Source: an uncultured Paludibaculum sp. (GTDB lineage: Bacteria > Acidobacteriota > Terriglobia > Bryobacterales > Bryobacteraceae). Taken from it: a stretch of DNA of 64,000 bases. The stretch is taken from the NCBI RefSeq assembly GCF_963665245.1, contig NZ_OY762269.1, positions 2,362,501-2,426,500 of the forward strand, given 5' to 3'. The notes under the pieces were generated by a model. That model was not told where the DNA came from. It was given only the letters and a program-made list of their open reading frames with translations, and ran no database searches. Below, one piece after another: positions 33,085-42,570 of the stretch; position 1 is the first letter of the stretch, and every line of letters starts with the position of its first letter. The translations under genes were made by a program, and so were the position numbers.

Positions 33085-34335
33085 TTACTGGTACTTTCGG
33101 AGTTCCATCTGCAGAGTGAGCTGCACCGGTTGGTCGCCCGCAGCCGTTTCCTGCCAGTCGGAACTCGTCGTTGGGCCAGTTGCAGTTCGCGTCTCGGCAT
33201 AACATTTGAACGCGGCGCCCTGAATCCAGGTGATGCGGGCTTCGCCATGGCCGTTGGTTCGAACTGATTCCGATGGTGTGTAGCCAGGCACAGTCTGGAT
33301 GTACACTGCGGCATCGGGTGCGCCGCGGCCATCCGGCGCCAGAACCTTGACGACTATATCCCTTGGTGCCAGCGGAGCCGGCGTTCTCAAGTCGAGTCCG
33401 ATCAACTCCTGCCGGGGAGACAGGGTGACGGGCCGCGTCGTCCTGGGATAGGGTTGGCGGTTGGTCGGACCGTTCAGAACGCTTACGCCGAGAAGGTATT
33501 GGCCCGGTGGAATTCCGCGGAATAGGAACTCACCTTGGCTATTCGTCTGGGAATTTCTGAAAGGGCTCGGCGAGCCCGTAGTTTGAGCTGTTATGAGTTC
33601 GACGCGGATATCCGCCAGCGGATGCCCTTCGGCGTCCCGGACCGTTCCGCCGACATGACCGTCGACCCAGGCGCTGATGTCTCGAAAGACGCAGCATTCG
33701 CCGATCAGAACGCGGCCAGGCACGACATCGAGCCCCGGGTAGGAGCCGCTGAACTGGTACTCCCCTGGTGGGAGGCCGCCGATCTGATAGATGCCCTCGC
33801 TATCGCTGGTCGCCGTGACGCGTTTACCATGGCCGGCGATGGTGATTTTGGCTCCTTTGAGAGGCCGCGCGTTGCGCTTGAAAGAGACGTCGTCCACGCC
33901 CAAAGCCACACCAAGGATCTGGACTTTCCAGGACGGATGATTCCGGCCCCGGAGCCAGCGGAGCACCGCGGGCGCCTCGTCGATGCCGATTGTGCCGGAG
34001 AGACGGGATGCGTCTGGCAACTGGCCGGCCGAGGCGGGGCCCAGAAAGAGCAGATATCGCTCAGATTCGCGAAAGGAGATGCCTCCGCAGCGTGGTTCTC
34101 CGGCTCCCGCGGTGATGGTCGCGCCCTTGTCGATGCCTTTGAAGGCTTCTTCCACCAGAAACGTTACCGGCCCCGGGAGGGTGAGAGAGCCCTCCGCGTG
34201 GAGTACCCGGCCCACGAAGACATGGTTCGCACGTTTCAGATGATCCACCGGAGTGCCGGAGTAGAACATGCAGCCTGAAGTTGCGTGCTGTGCCGCCACG
34301 AGTGCCACCGATGTGAACAGTAAACGGCCTCTCAT
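33085..34335 (-). CDS. Secreted protein: TIMP/NTR-like N-terminus plus carboxypeptidase-regulatory-like repeats
   Basis: 416 aa from ATG 34335; in-frame ATGs at 34350 and 34365 are alternatives and 34461 is unlikely. Signal peptide MRGRLLFTSVALVAAQHATS, then C-MFYSGTPVDHLKRANHVFVGRVLHAEG ... VTFLVEEAFKG ... GEPRCGGISFRESERYLLFLGP, a pattern resembling the tissue-inhibitor-of-metalloprotease/netrin-like fold. Two or three Ig-like CarboxypepD_reg modules follow (SDSEGIYQIGGLPPGEYQFSG; TNSQGEFLFRGIPPGQYLLGV; TNGHGEARITWI). Probably a periplasmic or surface binding protein. The same N-terminal pattern recurs alone in the gene at 60073. Confidence 0.75.
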   Translation of the reverse strand: MRGRLLFTSVALVAAQHATSGCMFYSGTPVDHLKRANHVFVGRVLHAEGSLTLPGPVTFLVEEAFKGIDKGATITAGAGEPRCGGISFRESERYLLFLGPASAGQLPDASRLSGTIGIDEAPAVLRWLRGRNHPSWKVQILGVALGVDDVSFKRNARPLKGAKITIAGHGKRVTATSDSEGIYQIGGLPPGEYQFSGSYPGLDVVPGRVLIGECCVFRDISAWVDGHVGGTVRDAEGHPLADIRVELITAQTTGSPSPFRNSQTNSQGEFLFRGIPPGQYLLGVSVLNGPTNRQPYPRTTRPVTLSPRQELIGLDLRTPAPLAPRDIVVKVLAPDGRGAPDAAVYIQTVPGYTPSESVRTNGHGEARITWIQGAAFKCYAETRTATGPTTSSDWQETAAGDQPVQLTLQMELRKYQ

Positions 34336-34491
34336 GCCTCGATAATACATAAAAACGAAGAACATTATTCCGGAAATCCTAGCCAGACAGCCTGGCGGGA
34401 TTTGCCAGAGAATCGGATGGAGCCAGGCGTGCGGCACTTGCTCCCCGGAGGCCACCGTCAAGTCATATGATTGTTCACGCAGGAGGTAGCA

Positions 34492-35574
34492 ATGAGCGAA
34501 ATGACACGACGGGAACTGGCTCTGGCTGGGGCGGCTGCCGGTTTGGTGGCTACGGCCGCGCAGGCGAAGCCGCTGGCTCCGCTAACGCCGGGCATCAAGA
34601 TCTCGATGCAGGTGGGCGAGACCGTCAGCGACGAGGACTTGGCCTGGATCCGGCAGATGGGCATCGATTATCTGAACGTGCAGACGGGCAAGGGCCAGGC
34701 GACGCTCGACAACTTCCTGGCGATCAAGAAGCGTGCGGAAGCGGCCGGTCTGCAGGTTTGGAACATCTCGAACAACGACAACCGCAACATCGAGGAGGTC
34801 ACGCTGAACCTGCCGGGCCGCGACGCGAAGATCGCGTGGCTGAAGCAGTATATCCGCGATACCGGCAAGGCGGGCATTGGCTACATCACCTATGCGCATA
34901 TGGCGAACGGGATCTGGTCGAGCGCTCCAGAGAAGACACGTGGCGGCGGCACGGCGCGCGCGTTCCGCCTGGAGACGGCCAAAGGCACGTGGAACGGCAA
35001 GACCTATGAGGGGGCGTTGACGCACGGGCGGAAGTACTCGAAAGAGGAGTTATGGGACAACTACACGTCCTTCATCCGCGAGATCGCTCCGGTGGCGGAG
35101 GAGGCCGGCGTGCGGATCGGCATTCACCCCGACGACCCGCCGGTGCCGGAATTGGGTGGAATTCCGCGCCATATTTTCGGCACTTATGATGGGTACGTGA
35201 AGGCGCTGGAAATTGCCAATTCTCCGGCTATCGGTGTGTGCCTGTGCTGCGGCACCTGGATGGAAGGTGGCCAGGGCATGGGCAAGGACGTTTTCGAGGC
35301 GGCGCGCGGATTCGCGAAGATGGGGAAGCTGTGGAAGGTCCACTTCCGGAATGTGACTGCTCCACAGCCGTATTTCGTGGAGACGTACATCGACGGCGGG
35401 TACACGGATATGTACAAGCTCATGCGGACGCTGGTGGAGGTCGACTTCCGAGGGAATCTGATTGCCGATCACGTGCCGGCCATGAGCGGGGCGCGGCAGT
35501 CGGGTTGGGCGTACAGCATGGGGTATATCCGGGCGCTGTACCAGGCGGCGCTGGAGGAGAAGAAGAAGGGATAG
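34492..35574 (+). CDS. Tat-exported mannonate dehydratase-like TIM-barrel protein
   Basis: 360 aa; ATG 34492 has AGGAGG at 34481-34486. N-terminal Tat-type signal MTRRELALAGAAAGLVATAAQA. The barrel carries UxuA-like pieces: IRQMGIDYLNVQTG, GVRIGIHPDDPPVPELGGIPRHIFG, VCLCCGTWMEGG, KVHFRNV, ETYIDGGYTDMYKLMRTL and LIADHVPAMSG. Cytoplasmic UxuA dehydrates D-mannonate in glucuronate catabolism; an exported relative may be a sugar-acid lyase or isomerase/epimerase of another kind. Metal ligands (His, Asp, Glu) are present at the expected segments. Confidence 0.8.
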   Translation: MSEMTRRELALAGAAAGLVATAAQAKPLAPLTPGIKISMQVGETVSDEDLAWIRQMGIDYLNVQTGKGQATLDNFLAIKKRAEAAGLQVWNISNNDNRNIEEVTLNLPGRDAKIAWLKQYIRDTGKAGIGYITYAHMANGIWSSAPEKTRGGGTARAFRLETAKGTWNGKTYEGALTHGRKYSKEELWDNYTSFIREIAPVAEEAGVRIGIHPDDPPVPELGGIPRHIFGTYDGYVKALEIANSPAIGVCLCCGTWMEGGQGMGKDVFEAARGFAKMGKLWKVHFRNVTAPQPYFVETYIDGGYTDMYKLMRTLVEVDFRGNLIADHVPAMSGARQSGWAYSMGYIRALYQAALEEKKKG

Positions 35575-35592
35575 CGTAGGGGGATTACCGCT

Positions 35593-35994
35593 ATGAAGAA
35601 GGCAGCAACCTCAGCCGCCGCCAAGGGGCAGGATGGCGTGAGTGCCGTGGAGGCGTATCTGGCCGGCGTGCCCGAACCCGGCCGAAGCACTCTGGAGAAG
35701 ATCAGGGCCGTGATCCGGTCAGCAGCTCCGGCGGAGGCGACGGAGGCGATCAGCTATGGGATGCCGGCCTTCAAATATAGGGGCGGACTGGTGGCGTACG
35801 CCGCGTTTAAGAACCACTGCAGCCTGTTCCCGATGAGTCTGGCGGTGATCGACCAGTTTGCGGACGAGTTGAAGCCCTTTCAGACTTCGAAGGGGACGAT
35901 CCAGTTTCCCCTGGATAAGCCGTTGTCCTCGGCCCTCGTGAAGAAACTGGTGAAGGCCAAGGTGGCGGAAAACGAAGCCAAGAAGAAGACGTGA
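35593..35994 (+). CDS. DUF1801 (YdhG-like) protein
   Basis: 133 aa, close to typical length. DUF1801 signature: VEAYLAGVPEPGRSTLEKIRAVIRSAAPAEATEAISYGMPAFKYRGGLVAYAAFKNHCSLFP, ending in a Lys-rich tail. Members resemble frataxin-like iron chaperones (YdhG) by fold but are biochemically poorly known. Starts 18 bases after the preceding gene on the same strand. Confidence 0.9.
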   Translation: MKKAATSAAAKGQDGVSAVEAYLAGVPEPGRSTLEKIRAVIRSAAPAEATEAISYGMPAFKYRGGLVAYAAFKNHCSLFPMSLAVIDQFADELKPFQTSKGTIQFPLDKPLSSALVKKLVKAKVAENEAKKKT

Positions 35995-36031
35995 AGAAGT
36001 GACAGGGAAGTCCACGGAGCACTGAACCAGA

Positions 36032-36283
36032 TCAGTCGTCGGTCTCCATTGGGGCGAGGGCAAATACCGCCTCGGCCTCCCACGCCAGAGCCTCGGCGAT
36101 GTCCTCCCGATGCTGCGCGTAGCCGCGGCGTTCGCGATCCTCCAATTCTCGTATGGCTGCCCGGCGTAGATGCTCCCGCAGGGCCTCACGAATCAACGCC
36201 GAACGACTCTGTTTCGACCGGCCGGCGGCCACGTCGGCTGCGCGGCGGAGTTCCGTGTCGATGACAACGTGAATCGCCTTCAT
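36032..36283 (-). CDS. Ribbon-helix-helix antitoxin-like protein, no toxin partner
   Basis: 83 aa starting MKAIHVVIDTELRRAADVAA; MKAIHVVID is the DNA-contacting beta strand and SKQSRSALIREALREHLRRAAI the helix pair of a MazE/CopG-type RHH. The tail EDRERRGYAQHREDIAEALAWEAEAVF would bind a MazF-like toxin, but none follows: the downstream bases are the 3' end of the opposite-strand DUF1801 gene. It appears to be an orphan antitoxin. Confidence 0.75.
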   Translation of the reverse strand: MKAIHVVIDTELRRAADVAAGRSKQSRSALIREALREHLRRAAIRELEDRERRGYAQHREDIAEALAWEAEAVFALAPMETDD

Positions 36284-36366
36284 GCCCGGTCCTCGGCAAG
36301 CGGGAGAATGATGGAACCCGCCGGTGAGGTCTGTTGCGCAGGATCTTCGAGGGTCGGAATTCGCAT

Positions 36367-36999
36367 CTACTCCGGGATCCGGCGGCCTCCGGCTAACGCC
36401 TGATCGTACTGCTGCTTGTTGGCGTCGATGTACTCCTGGTAGGGATGCGGCGCTACCGAGGCCGCCAGGAAGATCTCCCGCAGGCACTCTTCGATGTCGC
36501 CTTCGAATCCGGCTAGCGAGACGATCTCCGGGTGACGGGGGCGCAGCAGCCACTTGCGGCCCATGCGCACAGCCTTGACGTAGCCAGGGACGCGGCCTTT
36601 GGAGAAGGCCGTCGAGGCGAGGTCGAAATTGATCTCGACCTTGTTTGGGCCGGTCTCCAGTGAAGCCTGGTAGGCCAAATCCTGGTTGAAGAGAATGATG
36701 CGGATGCCGGCGATGCGGGCGGGTTTGTGGCAGCCGGGCAGGGGCTGGGCTCGATGGAGGGCATCCATCAATTCCTCGAGTTTTGCGTCGAAGTGGAATG
36801 TCTCGTCCACCGCCGGTTCACGGCGATCGCAAGGCCCAAACACGAAGTGGTGCTTCCGGGGCGCGTCGCCTTCCTGTGCGGGAGGATCGGTGACGATCAG
36901 GTCGAGCGAGTAGTCTTCCTTCAACCACCATTGCCAGAGCTCGAGGAGCGTGGACAACTCCTGGACCGGCGTGGCGGCGCTGCGTTCTTGTCGGGGCAT
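36367..36999 (-). CDS. Uncharacterised protein
   Basis: 210 aa, soluble, starting MPRQERSAATPVQELSTLLE. Alternating strand/helix pattern with HHFVFGPCDRREPAVDETFHFDAKLEELMDALHRAQPLPG and a basic centre (GRVPGYVKAVRMGRKWLLRPRHPEI). No motif or family recognised. Stands alone, 83 bases upstream of the RHH gene on the same strand. Confidence 0.6.
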   Translation of the reverse strand: MPRQERSAATPVQELSTLLELWQWWLKEDYSLDLIVTDPPAQEGDAPRKHHFVFGPCDRREPAVDETFHFDAKLEELMDALHRAQPLPGCHKPARIAGIRIILFNQDLAYQASLETGPNKVEINFDLASTAFSKGRVPGYVKAVRMGRKWLLRPRHPEIVSLAGFEGDIEECLREIFLAASVAPHPYQEYIDANKQQYDQALAGGRRIPE

Positions 37000-37066
37000 T
37001 CGATCTGAGCGTAGCTCATGTGGAACAGGGATGGCGTGCAGCCTGCCCCGTCCACTGTGCTAGGGA

Positions 37067-39202
37067 CTAGAATCCGGAGGCCGTGTACTGATAGTCGTTG
37101 AACTGCCAAGCCCCGTTGATGTAGGACAGGATGCGGACGTACACAGGTTTCCCGTTCACCGGCACGGTGACAGCCGCGGAGAGATTCAGATACTGATCCG
37201 CGCCGTAGATATCGTTCCGGCCGGCGGAAGTTCCCACAAAGAGCCAGTAGCGCTGCACGGCCGTGCCGGCGCTCCACGCGAACGTCACGCTCGAGCCGCT
37301 GAGAGTACTGCCCGCCGCGGGTGAAGTGATGGCCGCTTTGACGGGCGAGGGTGCCGTGCCGGAGGCCTTGTATGTGTAATCGTTGTACTGCCAACTGCCG
37401 CCGGCGTAGGACCACAATCTGACATACACGGTGCTGCCATCAGTGGGCAGACCGCTGACCTGCGCGCTCTGGCTGGTATTCATGTCCTGACTGAACAGTG
37501 TGTTGCCGCCTTGCCACTGGCCGACGTGGAGGTAGTAATGAGTCACGCCGGTGCCGGCGTTCCACTGGAAGGTGACGGTGGAACCGGCCAGCGTGGCGCC
37601 CTGGGCCGGTGACGTGATCTGGGCCTTCACGGGGCTGAATGTGCCGGAAGCGGTCAGTGTGTAGTCGTTCGATTGCCAGACACCGTCGATGTACGACCAC
37701 AGCCGTACGTAGATGGTGCTGCCATCGGTTGGCAGGTTGCTCGCCGTGGCCTGGACGGTATCGGCCATGTCCTGACTGAATAGAGTATTGCCACCGAGCC
37801 ACTGGCCGACGAACAGGTAGTAGCGGGTGACGCCGACGCCTGTGGTCCATTGAAATGTCGTGCTGGCGCCGCTCAGCTTGGAACCTGCCGCGGGCGCGGT
37901 GAGGGCGGCCTTCGTGGGCGTGGAGCCGCCGGCCGAGTAAGCCTGGTACTGGTAGTCGTTCGAAACCCACTGCTCGTTGATGTAGGACCACAACCGCACG
38001 TAGACCGTCGCGCCGTTGGTGGGCAGGCCGGTGACTGAAGCGGAGGTGAGGTTGCCCAGCGACTGGCTGTAGAGCGTATTGCCGCCAAGCCAGGTGCCGA
38101 CCATCAGGTAGTAGCTGGTTGCGTCCTGTCCGGCGTTCCATTGGAATGTGGCGCTGGCGCCGGCGAGTTGCGACCCCGGCGTGGGGCTTATCATTTCGGC
38201 CTTTGAGGCGGACCGGGTGCCGGTGGAGAGAGCCAGGAGCGATTCGCCCATGGCGCCCGCGGTAGCGAGCTGGATGGTGGGTTCCGCCATTGCTTCGCCC
38301 AAGTCCAGGATGACGCTGGGCATCGAAGCGAGGCGCATCTCGAGGCCGCAATCGTCGCAGGCAATCACCTTGGTGCCGGGCAGGTTGGTCTGAAGGCTGA
38401 GGGCTAGTTCCTCTGCGGCGGCGGCTTGCGTGCCTTCGGGGGCGTAGTAGATCAGCGGAACGTTCGTATTGGAAGCACGCAGAGTGATCATGGCCGAGGC
38501 TCCGGCCCAGTTGGCAAACAGCGGCCGGCTGGCGGCGTCGCCCCGGTCGAGGATGTCTGCCGGCAGGCCGAGTTCCTTCAAGTAGGCGAGAGCGGATTCC
38601 TGCCACTTGGCGCTGCCGGATTCTCCAGTGCCGGCGTACTTGTCGAGGTTGCGGGCTCCGAGGACTTCGAGGTTCCGGGAGGCCAGGGAGTCGCGGATGG
38701 TCATGGCCAGTTCGGCGCTGCGGGTTCCTGCTGTGTCGAGGTCACCCGAGTCGGGGTTCAGAACCACGGTGTTGGCCGGAGGCGCATTGTCGACCTTAGC
38801 CGCGGCGGCACGAGTGGCGTTTGTTTTGCGTGCGCTGAGGGCAGCGGCTGTGTCGCCGCGCGCGTCGCGAAGGGGTGTCCCGTCGACCAGAATGGACAGA
38901 CGGAACCTGGCGGCGTCGGTGGGCAGCATCGCGAGGGTGGCAGCCAGACGGCGGATGGCCATGTCGATCTCCGCGGGCCGGCCCACAGCCAGAATCTGCC
39001 GGGAGAGGTCGATCGTGACCCGGTCGCCTTGCACGGTGACCCCATTGACGGTCACGGCGGCGAGGGATGGCACTGCGCCGATCGCGGCCGAAACAGCATC
39101 CCGGACCTGCGTCGTCGTCCAGATTCCGGGCATCTCCTCCGCGGGCGATAGCAGCGCGCAAGCCGCCAGAATCAGGATCGTTCGTCTCAAGGTCCGTCTC
39201 AT
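37067..39202 (-). CDS. Secreted protein with four approximately 90-residue C-terminal repeats
   Basis: 711 aa; ATG 39202 has GGAGG five bases upstream and gives signal peptide MRRTLRRTILILAACALLSPAEE. Residues about 25-110 have a GerMN/secretin-like look (AAIGAVPSLAAVTVNGVTVQGDRVTIDLSRQIL). Residues about 150-330 resemble an N-acetylmuramoyl-L-alanine amidase-like region (TVVLNPDSGD; LALSLQTNLPGTKVI). From about 345 to 711 come four repeats beginning SPxxGSxLxGxxxTFxWxxG and ending TVYVRLWSYxxGxWxxNDYxYxASG, probably Ig/FN3-like cell-surface modules. Likely cell-envelope enzyme or adhesin; the catalytic assignment is weak. Confidence 0.7.
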   Translation of the reverse strand: MRRTLRRTILILAACALLSPAEEMPGIWTTTQVRDAVSAAIGAVPSLAAVTVNGVTVQGDRVTIDLSRQILAVGRPAEIDMAIRRLAATLAMLPTDAARFRLSILVDGTPLRDARGDTAAALSARKTNATRAAAAKVDNAPPANTVVLNPDSGDLDTAGTRSAELAMTIRDSLASRNLEVLGARNLDKYAGTGESGSAKWQESALAYLKELGLPADILDRGDAASRPLFANWAGASAMITLRASNTNVPLIYYAPEGTQAAAAEELALSLQTNLPGTKVIACDDCGLEMRLASMPSVILDLGEAMAEPTIQLATAGAMGESLLALSTGTRSASKAEMISPTPGSQLAGASATFQWNAGQDATSYYLMVGTWLGGNTLYSQSLGNLTSASVTGLPTNGATVYVRLWSYINEQWVSNDYQYQAYSAGGSTPTKAALTAPAAGSKLSGASTTFQWTTGVGVTRYYLFVGQWLGGNTLFSQDMADTVQATASNLPTDGSTIYVRLWSYIDGVWQSNDYTLTASGTFSPVKAQITSPAQGATLAGSTVTFQWNAGTGVTHYYLHVGQWQGGNTLFSQDMNTSQSAQVSGLPTDGSTVYVRLWSYAGGSWQYNDYTYKASGTAPSPVKAAITSPAAGSTLSGSSVTFAWSAGTAVQRYWLFVGTSAGRNDIYGADQYLNLSAAVTVPVNGKPVYVRILSYINGAWQFNDYQYTASGF

Positions 39203-39361
39203 TAGTCCTCCGGTGGTTGCCGCGCCACATGCGGCCTCCCTTCTAGTTTGAAACATCAACTCGGTGATTCCATTGGAGATTGAAGGCGTTTGAGTCTAGT
39301 ACCGAAGTCCCCCAACTGTGGGCCCGCGTCTGGGTGGGGAGTGTGAAATGATAGCCTCGTA

Positions 39362-41416
39362 ATGCGTATTCTTTCTCCTGTCTTCTTTCTGGTGACCCTG
39401 CCCCTGTTCGCTCAGAGCCCACTCCGGCCTCCGGCGACGCCCTTGATCACGCACGACCCGTACTTCAGCGTCTGGTCCGCCGCAGACGATTTGCCCAGCC
39501 AAAGTACCAGGCACTGGACTGGTACCGATCAACCGTTGGGCGGCTTAGCCCGCATCGATGGAAAGGCATTTCGCTTCATGGGCAGCGCTCCGCGTGAGGC
39601 GGCAGCGATGACCCAGACTCGGCGGACTGTGACGCCCACCAGCACGGAGTATGAGTTCTCAGCCGGAGGAGTGAAGCTCGGACTGACCTTTCTCACGCCG
39701 GCGCTGGCATCGAATCTCGACCTGTTGTCGCGGCCGGTGACGTATGTGAGCTGGAGCGTGGCGAGCTCGGATGGCAGCACTCACGCCGTGGAGGTCTATC
39801 TGGATGCCACCTCGGCTATGGCCGTCAACACGCTGGAGGACCGTACGCAGTGGTCCCGCGTGCGGATGGACGGGATCCAGGCGTTGCGCGTAGGCAGCAC
39901 CAGGCAGGAGATGCTGGCGCGCAGCGGTGACAATCTGCGCATCGAGTGGGGGCATTTTTATCTGGCTGTGCCCGATGGAACGGGCGCGGACCTGGCCGTG
40001 GGTCTGCCGAGAATGCGCGGCGAGTTCCTGAAGTCGGGGAAGTTGCCCCGGACAGACGAGGTGGAGCAGCCGAAGCGCTCCGGACGCGACCCGTACGTGC
40101 TGGCGGCGGTGTGGTCGGCGGCGAAGGTGCAGTCGCAGGCCTCGACGGGCTGGGCGATGTACGCCTATGACGATGAGTATTCGATCCAGTACTTCCAGAG
40201 GAATCTGCGGCCCTATTGGCGCCGCAATGGAATGGGCCTGGCGGAACTGCTGCAGACGGCCGCGCGCGAGTATCCGCGGTTGCTGGCGGATTGCCGCAAG
40301 TTCGACCAGGAGTTCACGGCGGATCTGGTGAAGGCTGGCGGTCAGGAGTACGCGGCCATCGCGGTACTCGCCTACCGGCAGGCCCTGGCCGCCCACAAGT
40401 TGGTGGCCGATCTTGATGGGACGCCGTTGTTCTTCTCGAAGGAGAATTTCTCAAACGGTTGTATTGGGACGGTCGACGTGACCTATCCCTCGGCGCCGAT
40501 GTTCCTGCTGTTGAGCCCGAAGCTGCATTTTGCGCTCATCCGTCCGATTCTCGACTACGCGATGCTGGCCCGCTGGCGCTGGCCGTTTGCGCCTCACGAC
40601 CTGGGCCAGTATCCGCTGGCGAACGGTCAGGTGTATGGCGGTGGCGAACAGACCGAGGAGAATCAGATGCCGGTGGAAGAAAGCGGCAACATGCTGATTC
40701 TGGTGGCGGCGCAGGCGCAGGCCGAAGGCAGCGCGGAGTTTGCCCGGCACTACTGGCCGGTGTTGACCAAGTGGGCTGTGTACCTGCGGGAGAAGGGCCT
40801 GGATCCCGAGAATCAGTTGTCGACGGATGACTTCGCCGGGCATCTGGCGCACAACACGAATCTGTCGATCAAGGCGATCGTGGCCTTGGGCGCTTATGCC
40901 CAGGTGGCCGAAAAGCTGGGCGACACGAAGAACGCCAAGGCGTTCCGGCAGGCGGCGGAAGAGATGGCGCGCAAGTGGCCCGCGATGGCCAAGGACGGCG
41001 ATCATTACAAGCTGGCCTTCGACAAGGCAGGCACGTGGAGCCAGAAGTACAATCTGGTGTGGGACAAGCTGCTGGGACTGAATTTGTTTGATCCGGCGAT
41101 TGCGCGCACGGAGATCGCCTACTACAAGACAAAGCAGAATACCTATGGGCTGCCGTTGGACAATCGGGAGACTTACACGAAGCTCGATTGGATTGTATGG
41201 ACGGCGACACTGACGGAGAGCCGCGCCGATTTCGATGCGCTGATCCACCCGGTGTTCCGGATGCTGAATGAGACCGAGAGCCGGGTACCGATGACGGACT
41301 GGTATTGGACCATCGACGGGAAGCAGCGTGGATTCCAGGCGCGTAGTGTGGTGGGGGGCGTCATGATCCCGCTATTGGCGCAGCCGGAGATGTGGAAGAA
41401 GTGGCGCGGGCGGTAA
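39362..41416 (+). CDS. Secreted GtaA-like glutaminase (DUF4965/DUF5127/DUF1793)
   Basis: 684 aa with signal peptide MRILSPVFFLVTLPLFAQ. The layout is that of the GtaA family: N-terminal beta domain (ATPLITHDPYFSVWSAADDLPSQSTRHWTG), central DUF4965 (ENFSNGCIGTVDVTYPSAPMFLLLSPKL) and C-terminal alpha/alpha barrel (FAPHDLGQYPLANGQVYGGGEQTEENQMPVEESGNMLIL; DDFAGHLAHNTNLSIKAI; YNLVWDKLLGLNLF). Fungal GtaA hydrolyses glutamine; bacterial members are probable extracellular amidases or glycosidase-like enzymes. Confidence 0.9.
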   Translation: MRILSPVFFLVTLPLFAQSPLRPPATPLITHDPYFSVWSAADDLPSQSTRHWTGTDQPLGGLARIDGKAFRFMGSAPREAAAMTQTRRTVTPTSTEYEFSAGGVKLGLTFLTPALASNLDLLSRPVTYVSWSVASSDGSTHAVEVYLDATSAMAVNTLEDRTQWSRVRMDGIQALRVGSTRQEMLARSGDNLRIEWGHFYLAVPDGTGADLAVGLPRMRGEFLKSGKLPRTDEVEQPKRSGRDPYVLAAVWSAAKVQSQASTGWAMYAYDDEYSIQYFQRNLRPYWRRNGMGLAELLQTAAREYPRLLADCRKFDQEFTADLVKAGGQEYAAIAVLAYRQALAAHKLVADLDGTPLFFSKENFSNGCIGTVDVTYPSAPMFLLLSPKLHFALIRPILDYAMLARWRWPFAPHDLGQYPLANGQVYGGGEQTEENQMPVEESGNMLILVAAQAQAEGSAEFARHYWPVLTKWAVYLREKGLDPENQLSTDDFAGHLAHNTNLSIKAIVALGAYAQVAEKLGDTKNAKAFRQAAEEMARKWPAMAKDGDHYKLAFDKAGTWSQKYNLVWDKLLGLNLFDPAIARTEIAYYKTKQNTYGLPLDNRETYTKLDWIVWTATLTESRADFDALIHPVFRMLNETESRVPMTDWYWTIDGKQRGFQARSVVGGVMIPLLAQPEMWKKWRGR

Positions 41417-41469
41417 AGCCCGTGGCGAGTTAGGCGGCCGGCGCCCATCGTCCATCTGACGAGAACCGG

Positions 41470-41510
41470 CAGGCTGCAACAGCGATAGGCGGATTTGCCG
41501 TTGCAGCCTG
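41470..41510. terminator. Possible bidirectional terminator hairpin
   Basis: Perfect 11-bp arms CAGGCTGCAAC (41470-41480) and GTTGCAGCCTG (41500-41510), with a nested GGC/GCC pair in the loop. It lies between the convergent glutaminase and aldo/keto reductase genes. No T tract on either side, so termination is inferred from position only. Confidence 0.5.
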
Positions 41511-41599
41511 CAACTGAGCCTGTCCCCCTGGCACGCTCAAGCCTGCCGCTAACAGGCATCACCATTCGCCACGTCGGAGGCGAGGCCATCGGGCTGGCA

Positions 41600-42484
41600 T
41601 CATTGGGGTGTCCCTGCTCCAATCCGATCCAATTCGGCGACCACCTCGGCCGGCAGGCGCAACGTGGCGGCTTCCAGATTCTCACGCAGATGCCCGACGG
41701 ACGAGGTGCCGGGAATCAGCAGGATGTTGGGTGAGCGCTGGAGCAGCCACGCGAGGGCCACCTGCATCGGAGTGGCCTCCAGAGACGCTGCTGCGCTGTC
41801 GAGCTTCGAAGATTGCAGGGGAGTGAATCCGCCCAGGGGGAAGAACGGCACATAGGGAATGCCTTGCGCGGCGAGGTCCTCAATGAAACGGTCATCGTTT
41901 CTGTGCGCCAGATTGTACAGGTTCTGCACGCAGACGATCTCCGCAATCCTCTGCGCCTCGGCCAGTTGCGCCGGGGTGACGTTGCTCAGGCCGATGTGGC
42001 GGATCAGCCCCTTGCGCTTGAGGTCGGCGAGCGCTGTCAAGGGTTCCTCAATGGACCCTTCCGATGGCCCCATCACGCTGCCAACCCGGAGATTGACCAC
42101 GTCCAGCACGTCGAGCCCCAGGTTCCGGAGGTTATCGTGGGCGGCATCGGCCAGTTCCTGTGGGGAAAGGGCAGGAAGCCATGATTTGTCAGTACCCCGG
42201 CGCGCGCCGACCTTGGTGACGATCACCAAACCATCTGGGTAGGGATGAAGCGCCTGCCGAATGATCTGGTTCGTCACATGCGGACCGTAGAAGTCGCTGG
42301 TGTCGATGTGGTTCACTCCGGCCGCAATCGCTTCGCGTAGGACGGCGACCGCGCCGTCCATGTCGCGAGGCGGTCCCCACACCTGCGGGCCGGCCAGTTG
42401 CATGGCACCATAGCCCATGCGATTCAATGTCATAGGAGTGCCGGGAACCGCTAAGCTGCCGCCCAGATCTATTGGTTTCGTCAT
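41600..42484 (-). CDS. Aldo/keto reductase
   Basis: 294 aa; GGAGAG precedes the ATG. Conserved pieces: NRMGYGAMQLAGPQVWGPP, HIDTSDFYGPH (Asp and Tyr of the catalytic tetrad), VIVTKVGARRG (Lys), and LDVVNLRVG where the usual His-containing DLYxxH motif is replaced by NLR. Loss of the His is typical of some AKR branches. Divergent from the TetR gene at 42571, which probably represses it. Confidence 0.9.
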   Translation of the reverse strand: MTKPIDLGGSLAVPGTPMTLNRMGYGAMQLAGPQVWGPPRDMDGAVAVLREAIAAGVNHIDTSDFYGPHVTNQIIRQALHPYPDGLVIVTKVGARRGTDKSWLPALSPQELADAAHDNLRNLGLDVLDVVNLRVGSVMGPSEGSIEEPLTALADLKRKGLIRHIGLSNVTPAQLAEAQRIAEIVCVQNLYNLAHRNDDRFIEDLAAQGIPYVPFFPLGGFTPLQSSKLDSAAASLEATPMQVALAWLLQRSPNILLIPGTSSVGHLRENLEAATLRLPAEVVAELDRIGAGTPQ

Positions 42485-42570
42485 TTACTCTCTCCTTGTG
42501 TCTCTGGCTGGTTGAAGTAGTGCGCTTACGTATGATTGGATGAAACAAGCGTCCGGTTAGGAGTTCGCAT

